A stretch of 64,000 nt of DNA from positions 126,914 to 190,913 of the forward strand of contig NZ_MEFG01000027.1 in NCBI RefSeq assembly GCF_001724715.1. Reading direction: 5' to 3'. Below the pieces are notes generated by a model. It was given only the letters and a program-made list of their open reading frames with translations, did not search any database and was not told the origin of the DNA. A program made the position numbers and the translations under genes. Shown here one piece after another: positions 49,588-58,971 of this stretch. Every line of letters begins with the position of its first letter. The first letter of the stretch is position 1. Source of the stretch: Sphingomonas sp. SCN 67-18. GTDB taxonomy: Bacteria > Pseudomonadota > Alphaproteobacteria > Sphingomonadales > Sphingomonadaceae.

Positions 49588-50712
49588 TTGAACACAGCCA
49601 AACCCTCCGTCCGCCGCGTCGGCCGGAACGAGACGACGCTCTGGGGCATGAGCTCCGCCGAACGCGTCCGCCGCATCGCCACCGCCGCCGCGCTCCCCAT
49701 AGACGATGAAGGCCGGCAATCGCCGCAATTGCTGGTCGATCTGGGCTATGCCTTCGATCCGCTCTGGCTGGCCCATCTGGCGGGACGGCCTGGCGCGGTG
49801 CTGACGCTGGGCGGCCGGGCGGTGATCGCCCATGTCGGCGATCCGGCCGTCGCCGACATGGTGGCCGCCGCCATGGCGCATGGCGATGCGCTGCCGGACG
49901 GCACGGCGCTGGAGGTCATCGCCTTCGAGACCGGCGGGCGCATCTACAACACGGCGCTGCGCAAGCTGGAGCAGCCCTTCGTTGAGCGGCTGGAGCCGGA
50001 CAGCGTGCGCGCCATAGAACGGAAAAGCTATCAGGGCGCCTATAAGGGCGTCACCGACATATTGACCAAATATCTCTGGCCGCAATGGGCCTTTCTGCTC
50101 ACCCGCGTCGCGGCGCGGATCGGCATCAGCCCCAATGGCGTGACCGCGATCGGCGCGGTGCTGTGCGTGATCGCCACCCTGCTGTTCTGGCGGGGGGATT
50201 ATTGGCCCGGGCTGGCGGCGGGGCTGGCCTTCATGGTGCTCGACACGGTGGACGGCAAGCTGGCGCGCTGCACCATCACATCCTCATGGTGGGGCAATAT
50301 ATTCGACCATGGCATGGACCTGATCCACCCGCCCTTCTGGTGGTTTGCCTGGGCGGTGGGGCTGGGCGCGTGGGGACTGGCCTTCACGCCGACGATATTC
50401 TGGGCCGTGCAGGCGATATTGTTCGCGGGCTATGTGCTGCAAAGGCTGATCGAAGGCGCGTTCATCAAGGCGTTCGGCATGCACATCCATGTCTGGCGGA
50501 AATGCGATTCCGATTTCCGGCTGGTGACGGCGCGGCGCAACCCCAACATGGCGATCCTGTTCTTCGCCATGCTGTTCGCCCGGCCCGATATCGGCCTGCT
50601 GGCGGTGACGGGCTGGACCGTGCTTTCGCTGCTGGTCCACGCGGTGCAGTTCATCCAGGCGGCGGCGGCGCGGCGGCGCGGCGAGACGCTGACATCCTGG
50701 CTGGCCGGTTAG
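49588..50712 (+). CDS. CDP-alcohol phosphatidyltransferase family enzyme with an N-terminal extension
   Basis: 374 aa. The catalytic motif D-x2-DG-x2-AR-x8-G-x3-D-x3-D is complete: Asp219, Asp222-Gly223, Ala226-Arg227, Gly236, Asp240, Asp244. Six or so membrane helices occupy about residues 155-365. The first 150 residues are a soluble domain not found in PssA or PgsA, with LRKLEQPFVERLEP linking to the membrane part. The arrangement recalls DIPP-synthase-type enzymes. It is the only plus-strand gene in the module; it overlaps the glycerophosphotransferase tail to tail by 4 bp. Confidence 0.85.
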   Translation: MNTAKPSVRRVGRNETTLWGMSSAERVRRIATAAALPIDDEGRQSPQLLVDLGYAFDPLWLAHLAGRPGAVLTLGGRAVIAHVGDPAVADMVAAAMAHGDALPDGTALEVIAFETGGRIYNTALRKLEQPFVERLEPDSVRAIERKSYQGAYKGVTDILTKYLWPQWAFLLTRVAARIGISPNGVTAIGAVLCVIATLLFWRGDYWPGLAAGLAFMVLDTVDGKLARCTITSSWWGNIFDHGMDLIHPPFWWFAWAVGLGAWGLAFTPTIFWAVQAILFAGYVLQRLIEGAFIKAFGMHIHVWRKCDSDFRLVTARRNPNMAILFFAMLFARPDIGLLAVTGWTVLSLLVHAVQFIQAAAARRRGETLTSWLAG

Positions 50713-51830
50713 CGCGCCAGCGCGGCGACGATCTCACGCGCGGCGCGGCGCGGCGCATCCGCGCTGCGATCGCCCAGCGCGGTGGCGGCGAAGCGGGCCT
50801 GGAGATCGCGGTAGCCGGCATGGCGCGCGGGCGCGGCCTCTATCGCTGCCCACAGCGCCTCCACATCGGTGACGCAGTCGCCATAGGGCTGGTAGCCGCC
50901 CTCTTCCGCGCTGCGCCAGCTTATGCCGGGCGATTGCAATATCACGCATGGGCGAGGCCGGATCAGATATTCCGCGATCTGGCTGGAGCTGTCGCCGAGA
51001 TATATGTCGGCGGCGGCGGTATAGCTGCCGTCCACCATGGCGAAGCTGCCGCAATCGACATGGACGTGCGGCAGGCCGCCCAGCGATTCGAGCAGCGCCT
51101 GCGCCGTATCATCCCGCTCGAACAGGCGCTGGTGCGGGGCGAGAATGACATTGTAGCGGTCCTGATCCGCCAGCATCGTCGCGATCCGCCGCCCCCAATC
51201 CCACCAGGACGAGAAACGGCGCTGCCAGTGCGGCACGTAGAGGATGGTCGGCCTGTCCACGGGAAACAGATCGGCCCGGGCGCGCGACGGCGCGAAGCTG
51301 GCCTTCATATAGCCCGTGACCGCGATCCGCTCCGCAGCGATGCCGTTGGCGAGATGTTCCGCCATGTGGAGGGCGCTGGGCACCATCAGCCGGTAAGCGC
51401 ATTTCAGCCTGCCGTCCCGATTATAGACGAGGGGCCCCGAGCCATGCGTGGTCATGATGAAGCGCGCACGCGCCGGCAGGATGCGCGGGATCCACAGGCT
51501 GGTCTGCTCCGCGCAGAGCACGACCGGCACCCGCGCCAGGCGCGGCGCGAGGCGCAGCAGCATCGGCAGCTTTGCCGGCAGCGGCGGATTGACGCCGGCC
51601 GGGCCGTTTTCCAGCCGTCTGAACCCCGGCGCGCGGCGCAGGCGGATGGCGCCGTGATCGGCGGTGAGCCATGACCGGATCAGCGCCTCATGGGCCGAGG
51701 TGCTGACCCACAGGTCTATGGCGAGATCGGGATGGTCGCGCGCCAGCCGGTCCACGATCGGCCAGAGATGCGGGATCAGCAGCATCTCGCCCAGCCAGAG
51801 CACCGCCACGTCGGCGCGCCGGGCCTTCAT
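50709..51830 (-). CDS. TagB/TagF-like CDP-glycerol glycerophosphotransferase family protein
   Basis: 373 aa, GT-B fold. The C-terminal half shows ILYVPHWQRRF (compare the YAPTW motif of TagB/TagF), VILAPHQRLFER and ADIYLGDSSSQIAEYL, the nucleotide-binding loop DxxxxDxSS. These enzymes transfer glycerol phosphate or ribitol phosphate in teichoic acid synthesis of Gram-positives; Gram-negative members decorate capsules or lipids. It lacks the long N-terminal GT domain of polymerising forms, which favours a single transfer. 4 bp after the LicC-like gene. Confidence 0.75.
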   Translation of the reverse strand: MKARRADVAVLWLGEMLLIPHLWPIVDRLARDHPDLAIDLWVSTSAHEALIRSWLTADHGAIRLRRAPGFRRLENGPAGVNPPLPAKLPMLLRLAPRLARVPVVLCAEQTSLWIPRILPARARFIMTTHGSGPLVYNRDGRLKCAYRLMVPSALHMAEHLANGIAAERIAVTGYMKASFAPSRARADLFPVDRPTILYVPHWQRRFSSWWDWGRRIATMLADQDRYNVILAPHQRLFERDDTAQALLESLGGLPHVHVDCGSFAMVDGSYTAAADIYLGDSSSQIAEYLIRPRPCVILQSPGISWRSAEEGGYQPYGDCVTDVEALWAAIEAAPARHAGYRDLQARFAATALGDRSADAPRRAAREIVAALAR

Positions 51831-51834
51831 CCGC

Positions 51835-52539
51835 CTAGCCCCGCCATCCGGCGATATCCTCCGGCCGGTCGATCTCCGCCCAGCCGCCGCCCCGGATCAG
51901 CAGCGGGCGGACGGGCTGGCGCTGCGCGATCTCGTGGACGATCTGGTGATGGAAGCTGCGGATGCCGTCTTCCCGGGCGATCACCGCATCCAGCATGGCG
52001 CGATAGGCGCCGCCGTCCTGCCGGGCGACGATGAAGCCGAGCGAACGGTGATGCGCGGCCGCCGGATCGAGGGTCTTGGCGACGGCGGTGACCACCCCGT
52101 CGCTGACCGCGACCAGCATGTCGTCCTGCTCGGCATGGGCGATCGGCTCCACGAACAGGCCGATGCCGGGCGCGTCGTCGGCCAGCCCGGCGCGGATCAG
52201 CGCCGGTGTGTAGACGGTGTCGCCGTTGACGATCACGAAATCGCCGGCCAGCGCGTCGCGCGCGGCCCAGACGCTGCCGATGCTGCTCGACACCGCCCAG
52301 AAGGGGTTGATCCGCAATTCAGCGTCGCCGCCGCGCGCGGCGAGGTGCGCGGCCAGCCGGTCCGCCCGATAGCCGCCGACGACGATCCGCCGCCGCACGC
52401 CGGCCGCCGCCAGCGCATCGAGCTGATGGTCGATGATCGCCTTGCCGCCGACCTCGATCAGGCATTTCGGCCGGTCGATGGTCAGCGGCAGCAGGCGCGA
52501 TCCCTGTCCGGCGCTCAGGATGACGGCCGTGTCGATCAT
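51835..52539 (-). CDS. Sugar/choline-phosphate nucleotidyltransferase-like protein (LicC/RmlA-type)
   Basis: 234 aa. Signature GQGSRLLPLTIDRPKCLIEV (residues 10-29) is the NTP-transferase loop with the catalytic Lys; VNGDTVY holds the metal Asp. It would activate a small phosphate ester (for example glycerol-3-P or phosphocholine) as a CDP or UDP compound. It is directly followed by the glycerophosphotransferase, which needs such a donor. 51 bp after sdhA. Confidence 0.8.
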   Translation of the reverse strand: MIDTAVILSAGQGSRLLPLTIDRPKCLIEVGGKAIIDHQLDALAAAGVRRRIVVGGYRADRLAAHLAARGGDAELRINPFWAVSSSIGSVWAARDALAGDFVIVNGDTVYTPALIRAGLADDAPGIGLFVEPIAHAEQDDMLVAVSDGVVTAVAKTLDPAAAHHRSLGFIVARQDGGAYRAMLDAVIAREDGIRSFHHQIVHEIAQRQPVRPLLIRGGGWAEIDRPEDIAGWRG

Positions 52540-52590
52540 CGCTTGTCATCCATGGCCATGAAAGGGCGGACCGCCTTCATGGCAGGCCGA

Positions 52591-54381
52591 TCAATAGACG
52601 CGTTTCTTGGGCTTGATGTAGGCGATCTCGTCGGTCAGCGTATAATCGTGGACCGGGCGATAATCGATCTTCACCGTGCCGTCCGGATTGAACCACGAAA
52701 TGCTGTGCTTCATCCAGTTCTTGTCGTCGCGTTCCGGGAAATCCTCGTGCATGTGCGCGCCGCGGCTCTCGGTGCGGTTCGACGCCGAATACATCGTCAC
52801 CATCGCCTGGCCGATCAGATTGTCCAGCTCCATCGTCTCGACCAGGTCGGTGTTCCAGATGAGGCTGCGATCCTTGACCGCGATATCCGCCATGCGCGCA
52901 TGGACGGCGGCGATCTCCGTCTTGCCTTCGTCCAGCAGCTCGGTGGTGCGGAACACCGCGCAGTGCGTCTGCATGGTCTTCTGCATCGCCCGGCGGATAT
53001 CGGCGGTGGGCGATCCGCCCTTGGCGTAGCGGAAGCGGTCCAGCCGGCCCAGCGCCAGTTCTTCCGATCCCTTGGGCAGCGGCTTGTGCGCCTGGCCGGG
53101 CTTGACGATCTCCGCGATGCGGTGGCCGGTGGCCCGGCCGAACACGACCAGATCGATCAGCGAGTTCGAGCCGAGGCGGTTGGCGCCGTGGACCGACACG
53201 CACGCCGCCTCGCCGACCGCGAACAGGCCGGGGACGACGCTGTCCGGATCGCCGTCGCGCAGGGTGACGACCTCGCCATGATAGTTGGTGGGGATGCCGC
53301 CCATATTATAATGGACGGTCGGCACAACCGGCAGCGGCTGGCGGGTCAGATCGACGCCGGCGAACACCTTGCCGGTTTCGGTGATGCCGGGCAGCCGCTC
53401 GTGCAGCACGGCGGCGTCGATATGGTCGAGGTGAAGGTAGATATGGTCCTTCTCCTTGCCGACGCCCCGGCCTTCGCGGATTTCCATCGCCATCGACCGG
53501 GCGACGACGTCGCGGCTGGCGAGATCCTTGGCGGAGGGGGCGTAGCGTTCCATGAACCGCTCGCCTTCCGAATTGGTGAGATAGCCGCCCTCGCCGCGCG
53601 CGCCCTCGGTGATGAGGACGCCCGCGCCGTAGATGCCGGTCGGGTGGAACTGGACGAACTCCATGTCCTGCAGCGGCAGGCCGGCGCGCAGCACCATGCC
53701 GCCGCCGTCACCCGTGCAGGTGTGGGCCGAGGTGGCGGAGAAATAGGCGCGGCCGTAGCCGCCCGTCGCCAGCACCACGCTGTGCGAGCGGAAGCGGTGG
53801 ATGGTGCCGTCTTCCATGCACAGCGCGATCACGCCCCGGCAGACGCCGTCTTCCATGATCAGGTCGAGCGCGAAATATTCGATGAAGAAATCCGCGTCAT
53901 ATTTCAGGCTCTGCTGGTAGAGCGTGTGCAGCATCGCATGGCCGGTGCGGTCGGCGGCGGCGCAGGTGCGCTGGGCGGGCGGGCCTTCCCCCATATTCTG
54001 CATCATGCCGCCGAAGGGGCGCTGATAGATCTTGCCTTCATTGGTGCGGCTGAACGGCACGCCGGCATGTTCCAGCTCGTAAACGGCGGCCGGCGCTTCG
54101 CGGCAGAGATATTCGATGGCGTCCTGATCGCCCAGCCAGTCGGACCCCTTGACGGTGTCGAACATGTGCCAGGTCCAGTGGTCAGGCCCCATATTGCCGA
54201 GCGACGCGGCGATGCCGCCCTGCGCGGCGACGGTGTGGCTGCGCGTCGGGAACACCTTGGTGATGCAGGCGGTCTTCAGGCCGGTTTCGGCGATGCCCAT
54301 GGTCGCGCGGAGGCCGCTGCCGCCCGCGCCGACAACCACGGCGTCATAGGTATGATCGATAATCTTGTAGGCTTCGGCCAT
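52591..54381 (-). CDS. sdhA: Succinate dehydrogenase flavoprotein subunit
   Basis: 596 aa, full length. FAD motif [11 protein letters not shown], covalent FAD histidine His49 in [11 protein letters not shown], and the catalytic region [19 protein letters not shown]. Oxidises succinate to fumarate. The start abuts the sdhD stop. sdhC and sdhD are upstream but sdhB is not directly downstream. Confidence 0.98.
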   Translation of the reverse strand: MAEAYKIIDHTYDAVVVGAGGSGLRATMGIAETGLKTACITKVFPTRSHTVAAQGGIAASLGNMGPDHWTWHMFDTVKGSDWLGDQDAIEYLCREAPAAVYELEHAGVPFSRTNEGKIYQRPFGGMMQNMGEGPPAQRTCAAADRTGHAMLHTLYQQSLKYDADFFIEYFALDLIMEDGVCRGVIALCMEDGTIHRFRSHSVVLATGGYGRAYFSATSAHTCTGDGGGMVLRAGLPLQDMEFVQFHPTGIYGAGVLITEGARGEGGYLTNSEGERFMERYAPSAKDLASRDVVARSMAMEIREGRGVGKEKDHIYLHLDHIDAAVLHERLPGITETGKVFAGVDLTRQPLPVVPTVHYNMGGIPTNYHGEVVTLRDGDPDSVVPGLFAVGEAACVSVHGANRLGSNSLIDLVVFGRATGHRIAEIVKPGQAHKPLPKGSEELALGRLDRFRYAKGGSPTADIRRAMQKTMQTHCAVFRTTELLDEGKTEIAAVHARMADIAVKDRSLIWNTDLVETMELDNLIGQAMVTMYSASNRTESRGAHMHEDFPERDDKNWMKHSISWFNPDGTVKIDYRPVHDYTLTDEIAYIKPKKRVY

Positions 54382-54770
54382 CAGGCGGCTCCCCCCGAGA
54401 GAGCGATTTTGAGAACGGAAAAGGCGGCCAGCGCGCCGAGCGCGATGGCATAGGCGTTGAGCGCGATGAGCAGGGCGATCCGGTTGCCGTCCTCATGGAC
54501 ATAATCCTCGATCACCACCTGCAGGCCGATGCGCAGATGATAGAAGACCGACGCGATCAGCAGCAGCATGGGCACCGCGGCCAGCGGCGTGGCGAGCCAT
54601 GCGACGATGGTGGCGTGGTCATAGCCCGGCAGGCGCAGCAGCGAGACGATGAACCACAGCATCAGCGCGAAGTTGAACGCCCCCGTCAGCCGCTGGTGCC
54701 AGAAATGATGGCCGCCCGCATGGGCCGAGCCGAGGCCGCGCACGCGGCCGATTTCAGTTCCCCCGCCCAT
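54381..54770 (-). CDS. sdhD: Succinate dehydrogenase membrane anchor subunit
   Basis: 129 aa with three membrane helices. [18 protein letters not shown] at residues 21-38 is the anchor start and [20 protein letters not shown] the conserved heme/quinone-side loop with His and Asp-Tyr. Anchors SdhAB and helps form the ubiquinone site. It ends exactly at the sdhA start and begins at the sdhC stop. Confidence 0.93.
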   Translation of the reverse strand: MGGGTEIGRVRGLGSAHAGGHHFWHQRLTGAFNFALMLWFIVSLLRLPGYDHATIVAWLATPLAAVPMLLLIASVFYHLRIGLQVVIEDYVHEDGNRIALLIALNAYAIALGALAAFSVLKIALSGGAA

Positions 54771-55174
54771 TATCTGCCCCAGATGAGATAGGCCCAGATC
54801 AGGCCGGTTGTCAGGACCGATCCGACGATCGTCATCGTCGACCAGAATTTGTTGGTGCGCAGCTCATAGCCGGCGCCGGTATCCAGCACGAAATGGCGCA
54901 GGCCCGAATAGACATGCTGGAAGGCCGCCCAGGTGAGGCCGACGCCGACGACCAGCATGATCCAGTACATCACCGGGCCGCCGATGCAGTCGAGAAACGC
55001 CTGATAGCTTTCCGGCCCGCTTGCCGCCGCCGCCAGCCACCAGACGAACAGCGCCGCCCCCACCGTCGCCAGGCCCACGCCGGTGGCGCGGTGCAGGATG
55101 GAGACCAGCATATTCGGCCCCCATTTCCAGATGGTGAGATGCGGCGATAACGGCCGCCCCGATTTACGGTTCAT
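54770..55174 (-). CDS. sdhC: Succinate dehydrogenase cytochrome b556 subunit
   Basis: 134 aa. N-terminus [26 protein letters not shown] holds the quinone-site Ser and Arg in SPHL and ILHRATGV; the heme His is in [12 protein letters not shown]. Three membrane helices. First gene of sdhCDA, divergent from the chemoreceptor. Confidence 0.95.
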   Translation of the reverse strand: MNRKSGRPLSPHLTIWKWGPNMLVSILHRATGVGLATVGAALFVWWLAAAASGPESYQAFLDCIGGPVMYWIMLVVGVGLTWAAFQHVYSGLRHFVLDTGAGYELRTNKFWSTMTIVGSVLTTGLIWAYLIWGR

Positions 55175-55266
55175 GCTGCCCTCGATGTTGGCACGGTTCC
55201 TTGCGTGGCTCGCGTCTTAACCGATGCGACACGTCATGCAACCGGCTGCGATCCGTTGCGGCATGT

Positions 55267-55281
55267 TTAACCATCGATTTA
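55267..55281 (+). promoter_or_regulatory. Possible CtrA box upstream of the chemoreceptor
   Basis: TTAA-CCATCGA-TTTA (55267-55281) including TTAACCAT. One mismatch to TTAA-N7-TTAA. The 8-mer ACCATCGA is repeated with an 11-bp period (55270-55277, 55281-55288). It lies about 55 bp upstream of the start codon. Confidence 0.4.
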
Positions 55282-55335
55282 CCATCGAAAGGCTATCCAG
55301 GGAGGCAAGCTGCGTTCCAGAGGATAGTGAGCCCC

Positions 55336-56706
55336 GTGAATATCATAATGCACCCGAACACGACCCCGGTCGGCATCCCTCCGCAGGAGATCCACATCTC
55401 GCTCGCCGAGCGGCTGGGCGATTTCGACCGGGAGGGCACGCTGGCCGCGGATTGCCGCCAAATCTGGGAGGTTCTGGGCGATCATGTGCGCGAAATCGCA
55501 ATGGCGTTCTGGAACCATTACAATGAGTCGACCACCGTCGACAACCGCTTCACCGGCGCGGAGCTGGACAAGGTGCTGAGCACCAGCATCGCTTATTTCG
55601 CCGCCAAGTTCAGCGATGCCGGCAACCAGAAATGGGCCGACATGGCCCGCGACAATGCCTGGTCTTCACAGTCTGCAAATATTCCTTTGAGCGCGGTGCT
55701 GGCGGCGCTGGCGGCGTCCCACCGCACCACGATCAGCATATTGTTCGAGAAAATCGGCGACGATTCCGCGCGACTCGGGCGCCTTTCGAACACCATCCTG
55801 CGCATTTCCCTGCTGGAGGCGGAGATCATGTCCGCCTTTGTCGGCAAGCTGAAGGCGCGCCAGTCGCAGCTGGAGCGCGGACAGCATGCCGAGATGTTCC
55901 AGGACCGAATCCGATCCGAGGTTGCCCACGCATCCGGGCTGGGCGAGGAACTGCGCGGGCAGGCGGTGGACGCATCGGCCGCCGCGCGCGGGATGCTGGG
56001 CAAGGCGTCCGAAGTGGCCGCCGCCGCCGAACAGTCCGCCGTCGCCATGCGCGAAGCCGCCCACACCGCCGCCGGGCTGATCCGCGCCATCGAGGACGCG
56101 CGCAGCGAAGTGGAGGTCGCCGCCGGCGTCGCCACCCGCGCCGCCGCGCAGGCGAGCGAGGCGGTGGGCATGTCGGAAGCGCTGAGCGACCATGCCCAGT
56201 CGATCGAGTCGATCCTGAGCCTGATCCGCGACATTGCCGGGCAGACCAACCTGCTGGCGCTGAACGCGACCATCGAGGCCGCCCGCGCCGGAGACGCCGG
56301 GCGCGGCTTCGCGGTCGTCGCCCAGGAGGTGAAGTCGCTCGCCAACCAGACGGCGCGCGCCACCGACGACATCGCCGCCAAGATCGCCACCATCCAGTCC
56401 GCGACGCGCGTCACCGTGGACGCCAACGGATCGATCCGCGACACGGTGGGCGAGGTGCAGCAATCCGCCAACCGCATCCGCGAGGCGATGGAGACGCAGG
56501 CGCACACCGTCACCATGATCACCGCCGCCGTCGACGAGACCGCGCTGGCCGCCGACTCGATGTCGACCACCATTGCCTCGATCCGCACCGACACGGAAAA
56601 TGTCGCGTCCGAGATCGACGAGCTGGAAACCGGCTTCAAGAAGGTCGATGCCCAGCTTTCCCACCTGAAATCGGCCGCCGACGATTATGTAAAGCTGGTC
56701 GCCTGA
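55336..56706 (+). CDS. Soluble chemoreceptor with a globin-like sensor domain
   Basis: 456 aa from a GTG with AGGA 11 nt before it; an ATG at 55348 is in the same frame. No membrane helix. Residues about 5-170 are all-helical and resemble the globin-coupled-sensor fold ([18 protein letters not shown] start, [20 protein letters not shown] end). The remainder is a methyl-accepting signalling domain with the conserved tip [20 protein letters not shown] (about residues 297-316). Where HemAT has its proximal heme His, this protein reads ARDNAW, so heme binding is doubtful. No che genes are nearby. Confidence 0.85.
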   Translation: MNIIMHPNTTPVGIPPQEIHISLAERLGDFDREGTLAADCRQIWEVLGDHVREIAMAFWNHYNESTTVDNRFTGAELDKVLSTSIAYFAAKFSDAGNQKWADMARDNAWSSQSANIPLSAVLAALAASHRTTISILFEKIGDDSARLGRLSNTILRISLLEAEIMSAFVGKLKARQSQLERGQHAEMFQDRIRSEVAHASGLGEELRGQAVDASAAARGMLGKASEVAAAAEQSAVAMREAAHTAAGLIRAIEDARSEVEVAAGVATRAAAQASEAVGMSEALSDHAQSIESILSLIRDIAGQTNLLALNATIEAARAGDAGRGFAVVAQEVKSLANQTARATDDIAAKIATIQSATRVTVDANGSIRDTVGEVQQSANRIREAMETQAHTVTMITAAVDETALAADSMSTTIASIRTDTENVASEIDELETGFKKVDAQLSHLKSAADDYVKLVA

Positions 56707-56777
56707 ACCGGCCGACCGCGACCGGCCCGTTGAGGAATGTCCGGACGGCCCCATATCGTGGCTGAAAGGAAGCATGG

Positions 56778-57248
56778 ATGAGCGTCGCATTCCGCCGCGA
56801 GAGCGACGAGGAGCATAAGGAACCGCGCTTCGAGCTGCCGATTCCGCCGGGGCCGAATCCGGTCACCGCGCGGGGGCTGGCGCTGATCGAGGCGCAGGTG
56901 GCCGCGCTCTCCACCCGCGCGCAGACGGAAAAGGACGCCGAGCGGCTGGAAGCGGTTCGCCGCGACCTGCGTTACTGGAACACGCGGCTGGCGACCGCGC
57001 AGCTGGCGCCCGATTCGCCCGGCGACGTGGTCGCCTTTGGCGCGCGGGTGCGCTTCACGCTGAACGGCGGCACCCGCAGCGTCGACATCGTCGGCGGCGA
57101 CGAGGCCGACCCCGCCGCCGGGCGGATCGCCTTCACCGCGCCCCTCGCCCGCGCCCTGATGGGCGCAGCCGTGGGCGACTTGGCGGATTTCAACGGCGCG
57201 CCCGACGCCATCGAGATATTGGAAATCGGACCGGCGGACGAAGACTGA
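56778..57248 (+). CDS. GreA/GreB-family transcription elongation factor-like protein
   Basis: 156 aa. Coiled-coil N-terminal region (about residues 35-75: ALIEAQVAALSTRAQ...RDLRYWNTRL). A GreA/GreB C-terminal domain follows, with GARVRFTLNGGTRSVDIVGGDEADPAAG and RALMGAAVGDLADF, the FKBP-like fold that binds RNA polymerase. The N-terminus is extended. GreB-like is the closest match. The acidic tip (two acidic residues for RNA cleavage) is not clear, so it could be a non-cleaving Gre relative. Confidence 0.82.
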   Translation: MSVAFRRESDEEHKEPRFELPIPPGPNPVTARGLALIEAQVAALSTRAQTEKDAERLEAVRRDLRYWNTRLATAQLAPDSPGDVVAFGARVRFTLNGGTRSVDIVGGDEADPAAGRIAFTAPLARALMGAAVGDLADFNGAPDAIEILEIGPADED

Positions 57249-57308
57249 GGCCCGGCCGCCGCCCGGATTGCTATCTTCTTGCCGGGCCAGCCGCTAGAAG
57301 CGCGGGCC

Positions 57309-57989
57309 ATGACCCATATCCTTCTGACCGGCGCGACGCGCGGCATCGGCGCGGCGATTGCCGAGAGCCTTTCCTCCCACAAGCTGGTCGGCACGGGATC
57401 GGCCGACGGCGACTTGGCGGACCCCGCCACCCCCGCCCGGCTGTGGGCGGCGGCGCTGGACCGGCTGGACGGGCGGATCGACATACTGATCAACAATGCC
57501 GGGGTGTTCGAGGCCGCGCCGATCGATCTGGACGACGCCGCGTGGACGGCGGGGTGGAACCGGACGCTGCAGATCAATCTGACCGCCGCCGCCGAACTGT
57601 GCCGGCTTGCCGTCCGCCATTTCCGCGGCCGGGGCGGCGGGCGCATCGTCAACGTCGCCAGCCGCGCCGCCTATCGCGGCGACAGCCCGGCGCACTGGCA
57701 TTATGCGGCGTCGAAGGCCGGGATGGTGGCGATGACCAAGTCCATCGCGCGCGGATATGCCCGCGACGGCATCTATGCCTTTGCCGTCTGCCCCGGCTTC
57801 ACCATGACCGGCATGGCGGACGATTATCTGGAGAGCCGGGGCGGCGACAAGCTGCTGGCCGATATTCCGCTGGGCAAGGTGGCCGACCCCGCCGAAGTGG
57901 CATCCGCCGTCCGCTACCTCGCCATCGAGGCGCCGGCATCGATGACCGGGGCGGTGATCGACATCAACGGGGCAAGCTATGTCCGATAG
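57309..57989 (+). CDS. Short-chain dehydrogenase/reductase (FabG-like)
   Basis: 226 aa from MTHILLTGATRGIGAAIAE. Cofactor motif TGATRGIG (residues 7-14), NNAG at about 62-65, Ser in NVASRAAYRG, Tyr-x3-Lys in HYAASKAGM. Complete and likely active with NAD(P). Acidic and basic residues that set cofactor choice are not decisive. Its last 11 bp overlap the prmA start, implying translation coupling. Confidence 0.87.
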   Translation: MTHILLTGATRGIGAAIAESLSSHKLVGTGSADGDLADPATPARLWAAALDRLDGRIDILINNAGVFEAAPIDLDDAAWTAGWNRTLQINLTAAAELCRLAVRHFRGRGGGRIVNVASRAAYRGDSPAHWHYAASKAGMVAMTKSIARGYARDGIYAFAVCPGFTMTGMADDYLESRGGDKLLADIPLGKVADPAEVASAVRYLAIEAPASMTGAVIDINGASYVR

Positions 57990-58890
57990 CTGGAAGCTGA
58001 CCCTGCCCTGCACCAAGGCGGAGGCCGAGGCGCTGACCGGGGACATCGCCGCGCTGGCCGAACTGGACCCGCCGCCGGTGCTGATGGCGAGCGAGCCGGA
58101 CGAATCGCGCCCGGATGCGTGGGAGCTGATCGGTTATTTCGAAAGCCGCCCGGACGAGGCGACGATTGCGCTGATCCGCACGCTCGTGCCCTCCGCGCGG
58201 CGGCGCAAGCCGGTGGTCGAGCGGATTCCCGAGGCCGATTGGGTGACGATAAGCCAGGCCGGGATCGCGCCGGTACGGGCCGGGCGCTTCTTCGTCCACA
58301 CATCCGCCCATGCCGATGCAGCGCCGGGCGATGCGAAGAGCTTCCTGATCGAGGCCGGGCTGGCCTTCGGCACGGGCCAGCATGAAACGACCACCGGCTG
58401 CCTGCTGATGCTGGACCGGATGAAGCGGCGCGGCGCGGTGCACCGCAACCTGATCGACATCGGCACCGGCACCGGGTTGCTGGCGTTCGCCGCCATGCAT
58501 TTGTGGCCGCTGGCCTTTGCCACGGCATCCGACATCGATCCGGTATCGATTGCCGTCACCCGCGAAAATGCGGCGGCGAACGCAATCGCGCTGGGCCGCG
58601 ACCATGGCGCGCTCGACCTTGCCGTCGCCGCCGGGCTGGACCACCCCCGGCTGGTGCGCGGCGCGCCCTATGACCTGATCATCGCCAATATCCTGGCCCA
58701 GCCGCTGATCGATCTGGCGCCTTCCGTGGCGGCGGCGCTGGCGCCGGGCGGGTCGCTGATCCTCGCCGGCCTGCTGGACGGTCAGGCGGGGCGGGTGGCC
58801 GCCGCCTACCGCCGGCAGGGGCTGCGGCTGGCCGACCGCATCGACCGGGGCGACTGGCCGACGCTGAGGATGGTGAAGCGGCGGCGCTGA
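57979..58890 (+). CDS. prmA: Ribosomal protein L11 methyltransferase
   Basis: 303 aa, usual for PrmA. N-terminal substrate domain (residues 1-115) and C-terminal methyltransferase with FGTGQHETTTGCLL (the PrmA hallmark) and DIGTGTGLLAFAAM, then NIL in IIANILAQPLIDL. Trimethylates several residues of L11. Starts within the 3' end of the SDR gene. Confidence 0.93.
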   Translation: MSDSWKLTLPCTKAEAEALTGDIAALAELDPPPVLMASEPDESRPDAWELIGYFESRPDEATIALIRTLVPSARRRKPVVERIPEADWVTISQAGIAPVRAGRFFVHTSAHADAAPGDAKSFLIEAGLAFGTGQHETTTGCLLMLDRMKRRGAVHRNLIDIGTGTGLLAFAAMHLWPLAFATASDIDPVSIAVTRENAAANAIALGRDHGALDLAVAAGLDHPRLVRGAPYDLIIANILAQPLIDLAPSVAAALAPGGSLILAGLLDGQAGRVAAAYRRQGLRLADRIDRGDWPTLRMVKRRR

Positions 58891-58921
58891 GCCCGCCGGG
58901 GCCATGGCCCGGACATGACGA

Positions 58922-58947
58922 CGCCGCCGGCCTTTCGACCGGCGGCG
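58922..58947. terminator. Hairpin between convergent prmA and PEP-CTERM genes
   Basis: CGCCGCCGG (58922-58930) and CCGGCGGCG (58939-58947) with an 8-nt loop. No U-run, so a rho-independent terminator is only likely, not certain. It sits 31 bp past prmA and 24 bp past the convergent gene. Confidence 0.45.
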
Positions 58948-58971
58948 CATCAACAGGTCCGTCGGGACGGA

